From assembly GCA_009103225.1 (NCBI GenBank), contig RHPI01003788.1, positions 88,839 through 152,838 of the forward strand: a stretch of 64,000 nt of DNA, read 5' to 3'. The DNA is from Chlorokybus atmophyticus. Lineage: Eukaryota; Streptophyta; Chlorokybophyceae; Chlorokybales; Chlorokybaceae. This document shows positions 11,841 through 22,589 of this stretch, piece by piece (the first letter of the stretch is position 1; the number at the start of each line of letters is the position of its first letter). The notes below the pieces were generated by a model that saw nothing but the letters and a program-made list of their open reading frames with translations, was not told the origin of the DNA and searched no databases. A program made the position numbers and the translations under genes.

Positions 11841-13149
11841 CGGACTTTCAAGCTGTACTCTTGGATTGACATTGCACTCAGTGGTCGCTTCTTGAGTTCC
11901 AAGCATGCACGGAGCTGCCATTTAACATCTGGACAACACCAGTAGTAGCAGCTGTGACATCTTCAAGTGGTGGCTTGCAATTCACACATGCGTGTGTGCG
12001 ATTTGTTACAATTTCACAGCTTGATCCAGGCACGCATGTACGACCACCTCATGCGCAGCGTTGCTGTGATTGACTTCATGTAAGCAGCAATGGCAGTGTC
12101 AGTAAGCAAGCAACACTTGTTGGCTCGGATAGCCTCGACAGCAGGAATTGTATGGCTACACATGGCTTCTTCGGCCTGTTGCTGATGCGTGCATGCATAG
12201 CAACTAGCAGCTTTACAGTGCCCTGCTATCAACTATGAACAACAGCCTCATGCTGCGCTTCATGTTGATGTTAAGGCATGTGCAGCCGTTTGCAGAAATG
12301 TTTGGTTAAGTATATATGAAAAAAACAACATTGGTTGCAGTGGTTGGTTTGGGCAGAGAGGCCGGGAGGAGATAAAATAAAAGTTCCACTCGCGCTCCCC
12401 GTGAGTTGTGGTAAACGTCAACCGGCAATTAGGCAATGAATTGCTAGCTGTTTACATAAAGCCTATATACATTGTATACATCATGTAGTACACAAAATAT
12501 CCCTTATAGGACATAGTATTCATATAAGCACTATATACATATAGCATACATAGTATCAACAAATATATATGCATATAGACACATAGTAGCACACCCCTTT
12601 TGTACACGCACACACACGACAGGGATCATCGCAACTGCAAAGGTGACGTGTCATGTTGACGTCACACATGCATGCTGTGCGATGGCTAACCTTAATTGGC
12701 CTAGCGGTAGCGCCGGCGGTGCATTGCAGCGGGCGGGGAGTGGAAGGCGGCAGAGCTAAAGGGGAGGGCGGGGGAGTCCGTTGGGTCTGCTGCGGCTGCC
12801 TCGCCTAGGATGGGCTCGCGAACCAACCGCCGTTGTGCATGTGACCAACCTGACTATGCATGCATGCATGACTGACGGGGCAAGTAGTGTTAGTGTCTGA
12901 GTAGTAGATAGACGTAGCCCGGTGGTGTTTTTTTTGGTTTTTGTTTTCACGCAAATCAATGTTGTATTAAGAGCGAGCAAAAGCGTTTGATGTTGTGAGC
13001 TAGCTAACTATTAGAGTAGTAACAGAACAAGACATACAACAAGAGGGTAGTAGGTAGTGTTTGAGAGTAAACTAATTGTGCTAAGTTGAGTATGTCCACG
13101 TCCGCTAGTAGAAGGAGGAGAGTCGGATGATTATATTGGGAAGGGGGGG
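11841..13149. other. Family A 3' flank and unassigned sequence
   Basis: The left part (to about 12300) resembles the 3' flank of other A copies. From about 12300 the composition changes, with TATA-like AT-rich runs near 12480-12590, a T run near 12930 and a G run near 13142. No gene is recognised. It may be transposon flank or joined sequence next to the 13150 repeat. Confidence 0.35.
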
Positions 13150-13837
13150 CTGCCTGTGCCACAGACAGCGCAAGCGATTGCTTGCAAGAGCGCAACCACT
13201 TGGTGACAATGCATGTTGGGCTGTGTGTTGACAGCCGCCTGCGCATTGCAGTTTCGCTTCAGCCGAGACGGCTTCACTGACATGCGCGAAAGCATGCTGC
13301 CGCTTTGTGTGCTCGTCTGCTTACCTGAGTCCAACTGCTGTTAGCACCTCAGCTGTAACAACTTCCATGGGTTGAGCGACACGTCAAAGAGTCCTGCTAT
13401 TGATGTGCAATTAGCTGATAAATCTGAAACAAAAACACCAAAAGAAGCAGGAAAAGGCTGAGGCAAAGCATGCGACGTGATCTGGCAGCTGTCAGCCTGA
13501 TTCTTGCACGGACAAACTGTGCTGTCAACAGCAAAGCTAGTCGCAATGCAGCACAACAGTAATGTACAAGCAGCAAATCTGGCAAGTAAGTAACTTCTAT
13601 GCATCAATCAGTGCCACGTGGTTGGCAACAGTGGGTTGTGAGCCATGATATCAATCAATTCATTAGCCCCAACCAAGAGGCTCTCCTGACCAGCGATGTT
13701 GTAGCCGTGCTTTGGGCAAGCATTTGTACGACTGGGATAGTTTCCCACCTCAGGCAGGCTACCACATGCATATACCAGCAGCAACTAACCACAAAGCAGC
13801 CCACGCCAAGCTGAACATGGTAGCTTTTGGTACAATG
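13150..13837. repeat. 688-bp direct repeat, copy 2 (duplicate of A1 5' exons), ending at an N
   Basis: The sequence equals 8092-8779. It contains the A1 upstream region and first exons on the minus strand, with no downstream exons to its left. It stops at the ambiguous base 13838, after which unrelated LINE sequence begins. It is either a recent truncated duplication or an assembly artefact. Confidence 0.8.
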
Positions 13838-13838
13838 N
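13838..13838. other. Ambiguous base at a sequence junction
   Basis: A single N separates the end of the 688-bp duplicate from the LINE remnant, which suggests a scaffold join. Confidence 0.6.
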
Positions 13839-13844
13839 ACACAT

Positions 13845-15590
13845 ATTTAAGGAAAGCAGTAAGCCAGTTGTCGTCTGAATGAACTGTTGACTGCACTCGT
13901 GACCACTCACTTTTTGCCATCTCCAGGATGGCAGCGGATATGGTTAGGATGCAGCGAGAGGGAGAGGTAGGAGTCAAAGCGAAGGCGGTTGCGCGCCAGC
14001 CAGATGTGTCATAAGATTAGTGGGAAGAGCTTTCGCCAGAGTTCCTTAAGCGGTAGGTCCGGGGAGGGAGAGTGAAAGAAGACGGTGTGGAGGGATGATG
14101 TGAAGGGGAGGCCTCCTACGTGAGTCCATCATGTGCACAGCTACTTCCACACCTGCATGCTGTAGGAGCAGTCGATGAAGAGATGTGAGGGGGTTTCTAG
14201 ACGGGGAGTTGTGCCAAAATGCAGCTGCCCTCAAACATGTCAAAGCGCTGGAGGCCATCAGCGGTGTAGTAAGCATGGTGTAAAAGTAGCCACATAAAGG
14301 ATTTGATTGATCCTTTATATGATGATGAGTGAACCAACTGCCAAGCTGTTGATCATAGCTCGCCTGGGGCTAGTGTCTGCGGTCATCTTCTCGCAGCAGG
14401 AGAGAGATGCGCTTGTCTGGAAGCTAGAAGGTGGTAGCCTAGTTTGGCTCTGTATTCCAGAGAGAGCCAGGTTGAGAGAGTGTGGACTCGGGAATCCAGT
14501 CTGTGGCTATGGGGTCAATGTGCAGTGAGCGGAGGGGTGCGGCGCCAACTACTTTCTAGCCTGCATAGCGCTGAGCTGGGGGAAGTGCTTGCCAAGTTGC
14601 GCTACTAATTAGAGCGGTGGAGCGAAGGAGGCGCCAGTGATGTGGAGGGGGTAGGACTCATATGCGGACAAATTGACGAAGGCCGTACAAAGAGGCAAGG
14701 GGGAGGCCAGTGTATCTTCTTTCGGATCTTTCAAGGTGAAGGCCGTTGCTGTAGAGCGGTTGAGTGATGAGTTGCCAATGCGAAGCGCTCTAGTGATGGA
14801 CAATGAGGGAGAAGGCACTCCCCACCATTTGCCTGATGACGAGGTGCCAGTTCCCTCCTGTAAGATTGTTCGCAATTCAGCGGGGAGGGCTTGTTGCAGA
14901 ACTGTAAGCTGTTCCTGCGCTGTAGTCAGAGATAGTTAGAGTCAGGGTTCTAGCGTTGTTGCTAGGCGAAAGGACCTGGTCGCTGTGCTCCACAGATCTT
15001 GCACAACCAGAAACTCTACTGAAGCCTAGCGGCGCCGGCGATGGCGGGAGGAGCTGCTGGAGCCAAGGGGCTTGCCTCCAGCATCCAAGATGAAAGGGTT
15101 AAGATATAGGGATTGGCGAAGTTCCTCATCATATGTAATGGGTGGGAGGGGAGAGGAAGGCCGCACCTTCAACCAAGATTTGAAGATGCGCTTCCAATGC
15201 GGGGGGAGGTGGTGCGTTGGTAGTCCTTCTGCAGAGTAGAGGGCTGCTCCATCGGGAGCCAGCGTATCAACTGCGCAGGGGTTCGTGCTCTAAGGGGAAG
15301 CTGTTCGCAGCCCCATAAATCTAAAGAACGGTGGCCTAGTACTTTTCATGTTGCTTATGTTGGATCAATCGGTCTCGCTGCCCATTTCGCAAGCAGCGCT
15401 GATGATTGCCATCCAAGATCATGGACTCCAAGCCCTCCTTGTGAACGGCGTTGGCAAACTGTTTGCCAGTTCACTAAGCCTCCTCCGGTGCTAGAAGAGC
15501 GTTTCTACAAGAAGGCTCGGACGCTGGAGGTGATGGACTTTAGCGCAGCCGCTGGCGGAGAAACTATTGCAGCTAGGTGCCACATGCATG
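13845..15590 (-). pseudogene. Decayed L1-like LINE, ORF2 3' part (post-RT region and zf-RVT)
   Basis: Reading the minus strand from the right, about 15480-15360 encodes WQTVCQRRSQGGLGVHDLG followed by SALLAKWAARPIDPT, which matches the GGLG-DL...ALLAKW block that follows reverse transcriptase in plant and algal L1-type LINEs. Further on, about 14290-14130 encodes FMWLLLHHAYYTADGLQRF and then HLFIDCSYSMQVW, the zf-RVT (RT-associated zinc-binding) pattern with its His and Cys. Frameshifts and stops interrupt throughout, and the RT core itself is not seen. The remnant abuts arm 1 of the large inverted repeat at about 15593, where it replaces sequence that is present beyond the end of arm 2. Confidence 0.7.
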
Positions 15591-15929
15591 ATCAATTCGT
15601 TATAGCCAAGCTGCAGTAAGCATTAAGCTGCTGCTAAGCAGCATGCAGTGCCATGTTTGCAAAGGCAACATCGACCACACGAAGAGCAATACAAAATAAT
15701 ACAAGCATGCTTGTCAGCCAGAAGCTTCTGCACATTTTGTGCTGCTTTGCAAGCTCACAGCTGAATTGAAAGCAAACTCAATCCCCCTGCGCCTGCTGGT
15801 AGCCAGCTAGCCACCTTCCTCACACGGCAAGCCGCAGCTCCCCGGTAAACGCTTTCAGCAGCGCCTGCCACCTCGCAGGTGCATTCCAACCTTAACACAA
15901 GACAAGGCAAGTTCACCCTAGGGTTTTAC

Positions 15930-16300
15930 TGAAGACACCCTGCCCGCCGACGCCACCAGCGACACCAGCGACCAGCAACAAGCGCAGCGTCAAGCAGCAG
16001 CAGCAGCAGCGCCTGTTTTGCTGATAAGCACAAACGCTGAGAGAGTTTGCGCGGATATTGACACAGTTTGTGGCCGAATGCCTGGGGACACAAAGGGCTG
16101 ATATCTAGATGCCGGCAATGTCGGGAAGAAGGGTCAGCTGTGCAGCGCAGCCATTCCATCTTGGCAGCTGCGGGGCGGGCGGCGCCGGCGGCGGAGGACG
16201 ACGAAGGGAGAGAGCCCAAGCTGTAGAACACTCTCTTCAGCAAGTACAAAGAATTTGTCCGCTGATCTGCAGGAAGTGAGGTATGCATAGCAAGCTGGAT
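15930..16300. promoter_or_regulatory. Divergent promoter module in arm 1
   Basis: GATATC at 16100-16105 lies between the GGC-rich side (about 16165-16210, reading right toward A3) and the CTG-repeat side (about 16015-15940, reading left). The left-hand gene is cut off by the arm edge at 15593. The partner in arm 2 is 45545-45860. Confidence 0.5.
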
Positions 16301-17038
16301 GACAGCCACTAGCCAATTGTTGGGCTAGTTGCTGGTTGACAGGTTTCTGAAGCAGCTGGGTGCAGCAATATATGTCGGGGCAGCTGCCAGGCTGTGTGTC
16401 ACAGTGCATGCAAGCTACATGCTGTTTGACAGCATGCAGCTTTGTGTGCGTGTGTTGACTCAGGTCCACTTCTAGCTAACTTGCTTTGGCGTAAGTGCTC
16501 TGATCAACTGCCACTGCGTAGTCTAGGTCTGCTGCCTGCAAGTGTGCCACAGTGTGCATGACCGCAAATACACCATCTTCACACTGTGCATGAATTGCAA
16601 TTGTTATTGTCATCAACATCAACTAATACCGGCTAGATTGCCAATGCTTCCATGACCAGCCATGCTGCTTTATGGTCAGTCGCTGGGTGACAGTGTATGC
16701 ATGGGGTGTGCAAGCCTACCCTTTGTGGGATGCTTGCCTACAACACGGTTACAACATTGCTAGCCCAGGACAAGCTCTCCTGAGTGTTATTTGGTCTCTC
16801 GGCTCAAACAAATTGTTGCCAAATGTGGCATTATACAATGCTTAGAAGCAACATGCTTGCTTGCCGATCGATAGCTGTGCTGCACTGCAGCTAGCTATCT
16901 CATAAGCATACACAATTTGTCCGTGCAAGCTTCACGCTGATAGCTACCACATGTCGCATGCTTGGCCTCATTCGTTTCGCCTCTCCTAGTTGACAATGCA
17001 TTGCATCAGCAGGACTCTCTGCGACAGCAGCTCAATCC

Positions 17039-18799
17039 ATGGATGTTGTTTTCGCTGAGGCATCGACAGCATGTGGACTCAGGTAAGCCACACAAGCACA
17101 CACTCAACGGTAGCCTACCTTGCTGAGCATGCACTTGCGCATGCCAGTGAAAGCTGTCTTGGCTGAAAAACTCAAAGCTGCAACCCTTAGGCGGATGTCA
17201 ATGCGCCACAGCCGGGACGCATTGCAACGGAGTGGTTGCACTGTTGCAAGTCGCTTCTATCGGCAGCAACCACGAAAGCATTCCAGGTGGTATGACTGCC
17301 AGCAGCAAATGTGTGTTGTTACCTTTGTGCGCTAACACAACAGGAGGTATGACAGCAAGTGCGTGTGTTGCAGCATCCAAGTTGACAACAAGCTCACGGC
17401 TTGTTTGCTTGGCACCCAATTGCAATTGAAACATCGGCTGCGGCACACGCAGCTGCTTTGCGCTCAGAGTAATCAGCAATGTATTGGTCATAAAAGTTTG
17501 CTAGAGTGTTGTTTGCTTGACTGGTTGTATGCGACATGCTGACTGAAGAGTATGAGTGTTGTTACCTGTGCTGTCAATCCAGTATGCTCTGTGCGTGCGT
17601 GTGTGTGGACAAGCGCGCATGGATGCACATGTTTAAGCATGCATGCACGCGCAAGGGTGTGCACCCACCAACTGTTGCTGTTTGTAGACGACGACTTGAG
17701 TGACAGCAGCAGCGAGGCCAGCACACATCGACATGCACTTGTTCAAGGCGGCGGCAAGCAAGGACGCAACTCCAGTGAAGACCAGGCAGGTCTTGCCATG
17801 CATTCGGCGCAAGTCATACTAGCTTCTGCTAGTTTGGCCAACGTTGGCAGCTTTGCTATAAGTAAATCATTCGTCCTCTCAGGCTGATGCGTCTCATGGA
17901 GGGGCTGGCGAGCGCTTGTGGCAGCTTCCAACTGGCGTTTCCACCTCAGCCGTGATGGTCCCGTGCGAGTTTGAGCGCGACTTCAACATCGCTTTAATTC
18001 AGCGGGTCTGTGACTGCGTGCCCGCAGGTGACGAGGATTAAGCCAGCGTGGTAGTGCGTTACACTCTGCGCATAAAAGACATTCTGGACGCAGAACCGTA
18101 TACCAGCACGCTTGCAACCGGGTCAAGGAGGCGTGACCAGGCACTGCTGTTGAAGTTCTCGTTCAATGAAGAGACGCGCAAGTTCTTTTCAACAACGAAC
18201 GCCCTATTGCGGTCGGGATCGCATGGCTGCTGGGTGTGACAGCGGAGATGTATCAAGTGCGAGAACTTTGCGATGCCCCAACTATCATTTTCACGGGATC
18301 CCCAGAACGAGCGCATGTGGCAGCGTACTTGTGTGGCTTTGCAATCATATCATACAACAATGCCAGTCACAACTACATTTACAAGGTAAGCTGGCTGGTA
18401 CACAACATTCAATATCATCTGCCACCCAGCATTTTTCTTCTGTGCTAGCACAAAGCGGAACACGCATGCGTATGTTCAGCTTTGAAAAACGCAGACACAC
18501 GCGCACACACGCATTGAGAAAAACGCGCGCACACACACGCATGTGCGCATGTGCGTGTACATGCACAGATGCATATGTTGACAACTTGTGTATATTATGC
18601 ATGGCAGAAGGATACCCGCAAAGATTTTGTGACAATCGGAACCAACAAAATGTACTTTTCTGTGGATGATCACATGAAGCGATGGACGGACGCAGTCCTT
18701 CAAGGCCTCGATATTGTTATCCCTTCCGACCGCAGTATGACAGTCAAACCACTTGACAAATTACCGGGCGCGGCCGTGCCTCCCTTGCTCGGAGCATAG
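17039..18799 (+). pseudogene. Family A copy A3 in arm 1, broken twin of the arm 2 copy
   Basis: The ATG at 17039 (MDVVFAEASTACGL) is followed by tentative exon 2 (SMHLRMPVKAV). The acidic exon (about 17690-17786) ends in GC donor gcaggt, the large exon spans about 17884-18384, and the last exon about 18608-18799 reads KDTRKDFVTIGT, HMKRWTDAVLQGL and KPLDKLPGAAVPPLLGA, then TAG. Two lesions disable it relative to the twin at 42987-44095: an in-frame TAA near 18038 where the twin has CAA (Gln), and a 1-nt deletion near 18188 (KFF... against KFIF...). After the deletion the family frame is recovered only in the next frame (TAEMYQVRELCD). Confidence 0.8.
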
Positions 18800-20180
18800 A
18801 GCTGTACTACAAGTCGCCCATTGCACACAAAAAGCCCCCATCTGGTCTTCTCAGCTGTACCGTCTGATTCAGTCTTAATTCAACGATTGATACTCAGTCA
18901 AGGCTTGGGTTCCAAGCAAGCTTGCTGGCGCAAAGCTGACACTAAACACTCAGTTGCCACTGGAAGTAGTTGTAAATGTGAGAGCTTCAAGTGGCTGTTG
19001 TGACAAGCACCTGTGTTGGCTTTGGCGTTGCTTGTTGTAACACATTATTCATCTTGCTGCATCGCATATGTTACACATACATCATGTCATGATAATTTGT
19101 CGTGCACATGAGGCTCATGCGCACGACAGTCAGTGACAGCAAGTTGACCTTGGCACGTGTACAAAATGCTGGACACAATTGCCCATACATAAAACATGTA
19201 TGGGCAATCAATAGTAGTATAGCATCACACGCCAACCAACCATATTATCATTCAAGTCGATCACTGGGCTACACAACTACATCGCTACTCCACTGCCACT
19301 ACCTCATGTGTATAATATATGCACTGAGATGATGATGACACGCAGCAACTCATCATTCATTCACTACTTACCTTCCACGTGACCACCGAGCTAAGCACGC
19401 ATTGTTAAGCTACTTCACTACTTCTAACCCTTCTATTGCCCAACCCTGTTGACCATGCATGCATGGATGTGTGCACACGCGTTGTAAAGCGCCTTCCTGC
19501 ATGGACGCGGAAGACTCACGCACTCCCCGGCTGCAGCTCCCAACCCTCCGTCGCCCACGATTGCAGCGCTTGCGTCACTGTTGTACGTAGTCATGCTGCG
19601 CTTTTGGGCTTCATCAGCTACTGCGACGCATGTCGACGTCTGCACGGCACTCCCGGTCGTTGAAGCTATCAAGCTGAAGTGTTGTGTTCCCCATCGATGA
19701 CGCTGGCAGACTGCACTGCTCCCCATGCACTTGCCGCTGCAAGTTGTCTTCGGCTTTGGCACTGCCCTGCACGACCAACAGAGCGGGCACCAACACCTGA
19801 CTACTTACACTATCCTATGTGTACATGCATGGTGCTCCCGGTCAAGCACCAACTATCCATATACCCACGTGCAAACAGCACAAGCTGATTCATCATGCAC
19901 AACCAACAAACCAAGCATCACGGAGCATGCATGTGCTACGTATATCATAGCATAGGGTGTGTCACACAATTAGTCGGATCAAGTCCCTGAGCACAGCTTT
20001 GCTTCAGCTTGTCGGACTTCTTGTGACATCATGAGTTGATGATCATAGGTCTGTGAAGGACTACATCTACGTGTATTCGTACACATGCGCACTCATGCAC
20101 ACGAACATGCAGACAACTTACATGCACGCACATGAGAGCACTCGCATGCACGGTTGCATACGTTAACAACCCCCGTGTCT
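18800..20180. other. Family A 3' flank plus unassigned conserved stretch (arm 1)
   Basis: The stretch is present in both arms. A minus-strand frame at 19762-19433 (about 110 codons, with SAVQTSTCVAVADEAQKRS and SDASAAIVGDGGLGAAAGE) is kept in arm 2 at 41981-42334, but the arms are so similar that this says little about coding. A hairpin lies at 19178-19208. No known family was recognised. Confidence 0.3.
19178..19208. repeat. Perfect hairpin, 13-bp arms
   Basis: ATTGCCCATACAT and its complement around AAAAC. Also present in arm 2 near 42577-42608, so it predates the inverted duplication. Confidence 0.9.
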
Positions 20181-20184
20181 TATG

Positions 20185-20835
20185 CGTGGTTGACGGACAC
20201 CCGGAAAGATTGTGTGACAATCGGAACAAAAGTTGTTTCTTTTGGGGGGGGGGGACTACAAATGTTAATTTTTTNNNNNNNNNNNNNNNNNNNNNNNNNN
20301 NNNNNNNNNNNNNNNNNNNNNNNNNNNNNNNNNNNNNNNNNNNNNNNNNNNNNNNNNNNNNNNNNNNNNNNNNNNNNNNNNNNNNNNNNNNNNNNNNNNN
20401 NNNNNNNNNNNNNNNNNNNNNNNNNNNNNNNNNNNNNNNNNNNNNNNNNNNNNNNNNNNNNNNNNNNNNNNNNNNNNNNNNNNNNNNNNNNNNNNNNNNN
20501 NNNNNNNNNNNNNNNNNNNNNNNNNNNNNNNNNNNNNNNNNNNNNNNNNNNNNNNNNNNNNNNNNNNNNNNNNNNNNNNNNNNNNNNNNNNNNNNNNNNN
20601 NNNNNNNNNNNNNNNNNNNNNNNNNNNNNNNNNNNNNNNNNNNNNNNNNNNNNNNNNNNNNNNNNNNNNNNNNNNNNNNNNNNNNNNNNNNNNNNNNNNG
20701 GACTACATAAAAAAGCGACCGATGGATGCAATTCTTAAAGGCCTTGATACTCTTACACCTTCCCTCTGCGACATGGAAGACAAACTCTTTGACAGGTTGC
20801 CGGGTGCAGGTGTGCTTCCCTTTTTCGGAGCATAG
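20185..20835 (+). pseudogene. Orphan family A last exon interrupted by an N run (arm 1)
   Basis: Before the gap the sequence reads HPERLCDNRNK in one frame and TRKDCVTIGTK in another. After it comes MDAILKGLDTLTPSLCDMED, then KLFDRLPGAG, ending in GA and TAG at 20833-20835. This is the family A C-terminal exon without a large exon upstream. The arm 2 partner is 41560-41346. Confidence 0.65.
20275..20699. other. 425-N assembly gap
   Basis: A run of unknown bases. The corresponding place in arm 2 (about 41485-41510) is continuous and has only a few bases between the flanking matches, so the true gap is probably very short. Confidence 0.85.
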
Positions 20836-21769
20836 AATTCACTACAAGTCCCCCCCTTGCACACCACAGTAAACTTTCAACTGACCCTCATTATCGACTC
20901 TGCACTCAATGGTCGCCCTTGACGCCATTAGAAGTATGGGAAGCTTCAAGTCAGTGTTGTGAGCAGCAGCAGCTGATGATGATGATGATGCATGCATGCA
21001 ATGTGGGTGGTCACACACAAAGTGACAGATTGACTCGGCACGTGCGTGTAGCCAACTCACGCAGCACAGGTTTCTTGGTATGAGTTTGAATGAGCAGCAA
21101 CGAGTGTTAACATTGATAGAACTGATTGCTGCAGTAGTAATCAAAGCAAGGCCTACAGATGTGTTTCTCAGTCTATTTTTGGGTGCATGCTCAACATACA
21201 GCCTCATAGAGTGGCTGGCAGGGTGAGGGGCCCAAACACAGCAAGTGATTTGCGTTGCAGCACAAGACATCAATGTCCTCCAAGAGCCACCTGGTATTCA
21301 CAATGTGTGCATGCCCGCGTGCGATCCATATGGCAACACACGCAGTCCACTGGACACTCGTACACTCGCACTCACCTTGACATGTGACATGTCAAGGTGA
21401 GTGAGAGTGTATGAGTGGTGAGCATGATCTATGCGGTGAATGCAACACACTTGCATGCAGACTACATGCGTTGCGACTTCCGTACACACTTAACGTCCTA
21501 TACGTTTATACACACCGTGCCTTCCTTGTCGTAGCCACCACCTCACACTACGCAACTTGCTAAGAGGCATGTAAATCAATTCACATGCCAAGGGCAAAGT
21601 TTATGCATATGTTGAAGAAGCGTCTCCTCCCTCGCCTCACTCCACCCTTACGAGTCGTCAGATACGACTAACTGCACTAACCGCACGCCAAAAATTGCAC
21701 GTTTCAAACCCACTCTATGACAGGCGGGCAGCATGCTGATAATGCTGCGTAGCAGTGGAGAGATAACGG
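20836..21769. other. Family A 3' flank, no gene recognised (arm 1)
   Basis: The sequence resembles flanks downstream of other A last exons (for example near 60190-60480, read from the other side), with the shared CCCAAACACAGCAAGTGAT word. A 15-bp perfect hairpin lies at 21371-21401. I see no supported gene. Confidence 0.4.
21371..21401. repeat. Perfect hairpin, 15-bp arms, 1-nt loop
   Basis: CTCACCTTGACATGT and its complement around one G. Also in arm 2 near 40808-40838. Confidence 0.92.
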
Positions 21770-21839
21770 CGCTTCCCCTCCTTAATAACCGAGTGCTGCC
21801 AGCACTTTACTGTCTAACAGCACGACAAGCCTGAAGAAG

Positions 21840-22180
21840 CTTATTTTTTAATTTCGTCTCGTCGTCCTTGTCAGCCACCGCTCTCACTGCAGCTGCACGC
21901 AAAAGCAAGAGAGCGCAGGTTCTGTCGATATCGCGGGGGCTGGCTGACAACGATTGAAATCTAATACTTCCCCCTTCTCACCGCCGATATTCTTTGAAGT
22001 GTGCGTCGATATCTGGACTGCGGAATGCCCCTGTCAGCTTGTGTGCCCCTATCCGCAAAGCACAGGCGCTGCTGCTGCTGCTTTGTGTTGCTGCGCTTGT
22101 CTCTGCGCTTGTCGCTGGCGGCGTCGGCGGACAGGAGCGGGTCAGGAAGGATGGTTGAGCTTTCCTGCCTTGTCAAGCTT
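21840..22180. promoter_or_regulatory. Divergent promoter module upstream of A5
   Basis: GATATC occurs at 21927-21932 and 22008-22013, 81 bp apart. The right side has the CTG-repeat and GTCGCTGGCGGCGTCGGCGG block (about 22070-22130). The left side has a GCAGCTGCAGTGAGAGCGG-like block on the minus strand (about 21900-21860). Confidence 0.5.
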
Positions 22181-22589
22181 GCTGAGAGCGCCAGGTTGAC
22201 CACGTTACGGCGCTGCTGCAACGGTACGCTGCTGCGGCTTGGCGTGTAAGTGTGGTAGCTAGCTAGCTGCCAGCCAGGCCACAACAGGCCACAGGAGGCA
22301 AGCTGCTGCCTGTTAGTTTTGAAAAGCTGCTGGCTGCAGGCTGCTGCCGTCTCAGTCGGAGCAAGCAATGCATGGCTCATGCAGGATTGCTGTCTCTCCG
22401 CAAACGCACTGTTGCTAACGGCATTGACTGATGCTCAGCCGCGACTTGCATGCTTGCCGAAAGCTAGCTCAGCAGCGTATGTCACATGGTTTGACTCACT
22501 CGCCTTTGGCCTCTTTCTTTCAGTGATTGTGGTGAAAATATCTGCTATACGACAACGCGATTTACCCGCAGGACTCATTGTCGAGTGGC

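Larger units (their letters stand above)
15593..21769. repeat. Large inverted repeat, arm 1
   Basis: The arm matches the reverse complement of 40448-46206 over its whole length, apart from small changes and the 425-N run. It is about 5752 bp without the Ns, against 5759 bp in arm 2. It carries pseudogene A3, an orphan last exon and a divergent promoter module. The outer edge is at the LINE remnant; the inner edge is at GTGGAGAG near 21769. Confidence 0.9.

Noticed and set aside
19433-19762. Minus-strand frame kept in both large arms as a gene
   Set aside because: The arms are too similar for conservation to be informative, and no other copy or domain supports it.
20132-20738. Frames of about 190 codons crossing the N run
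   Set aside because: They consist mainly of unknown residues from the gap.
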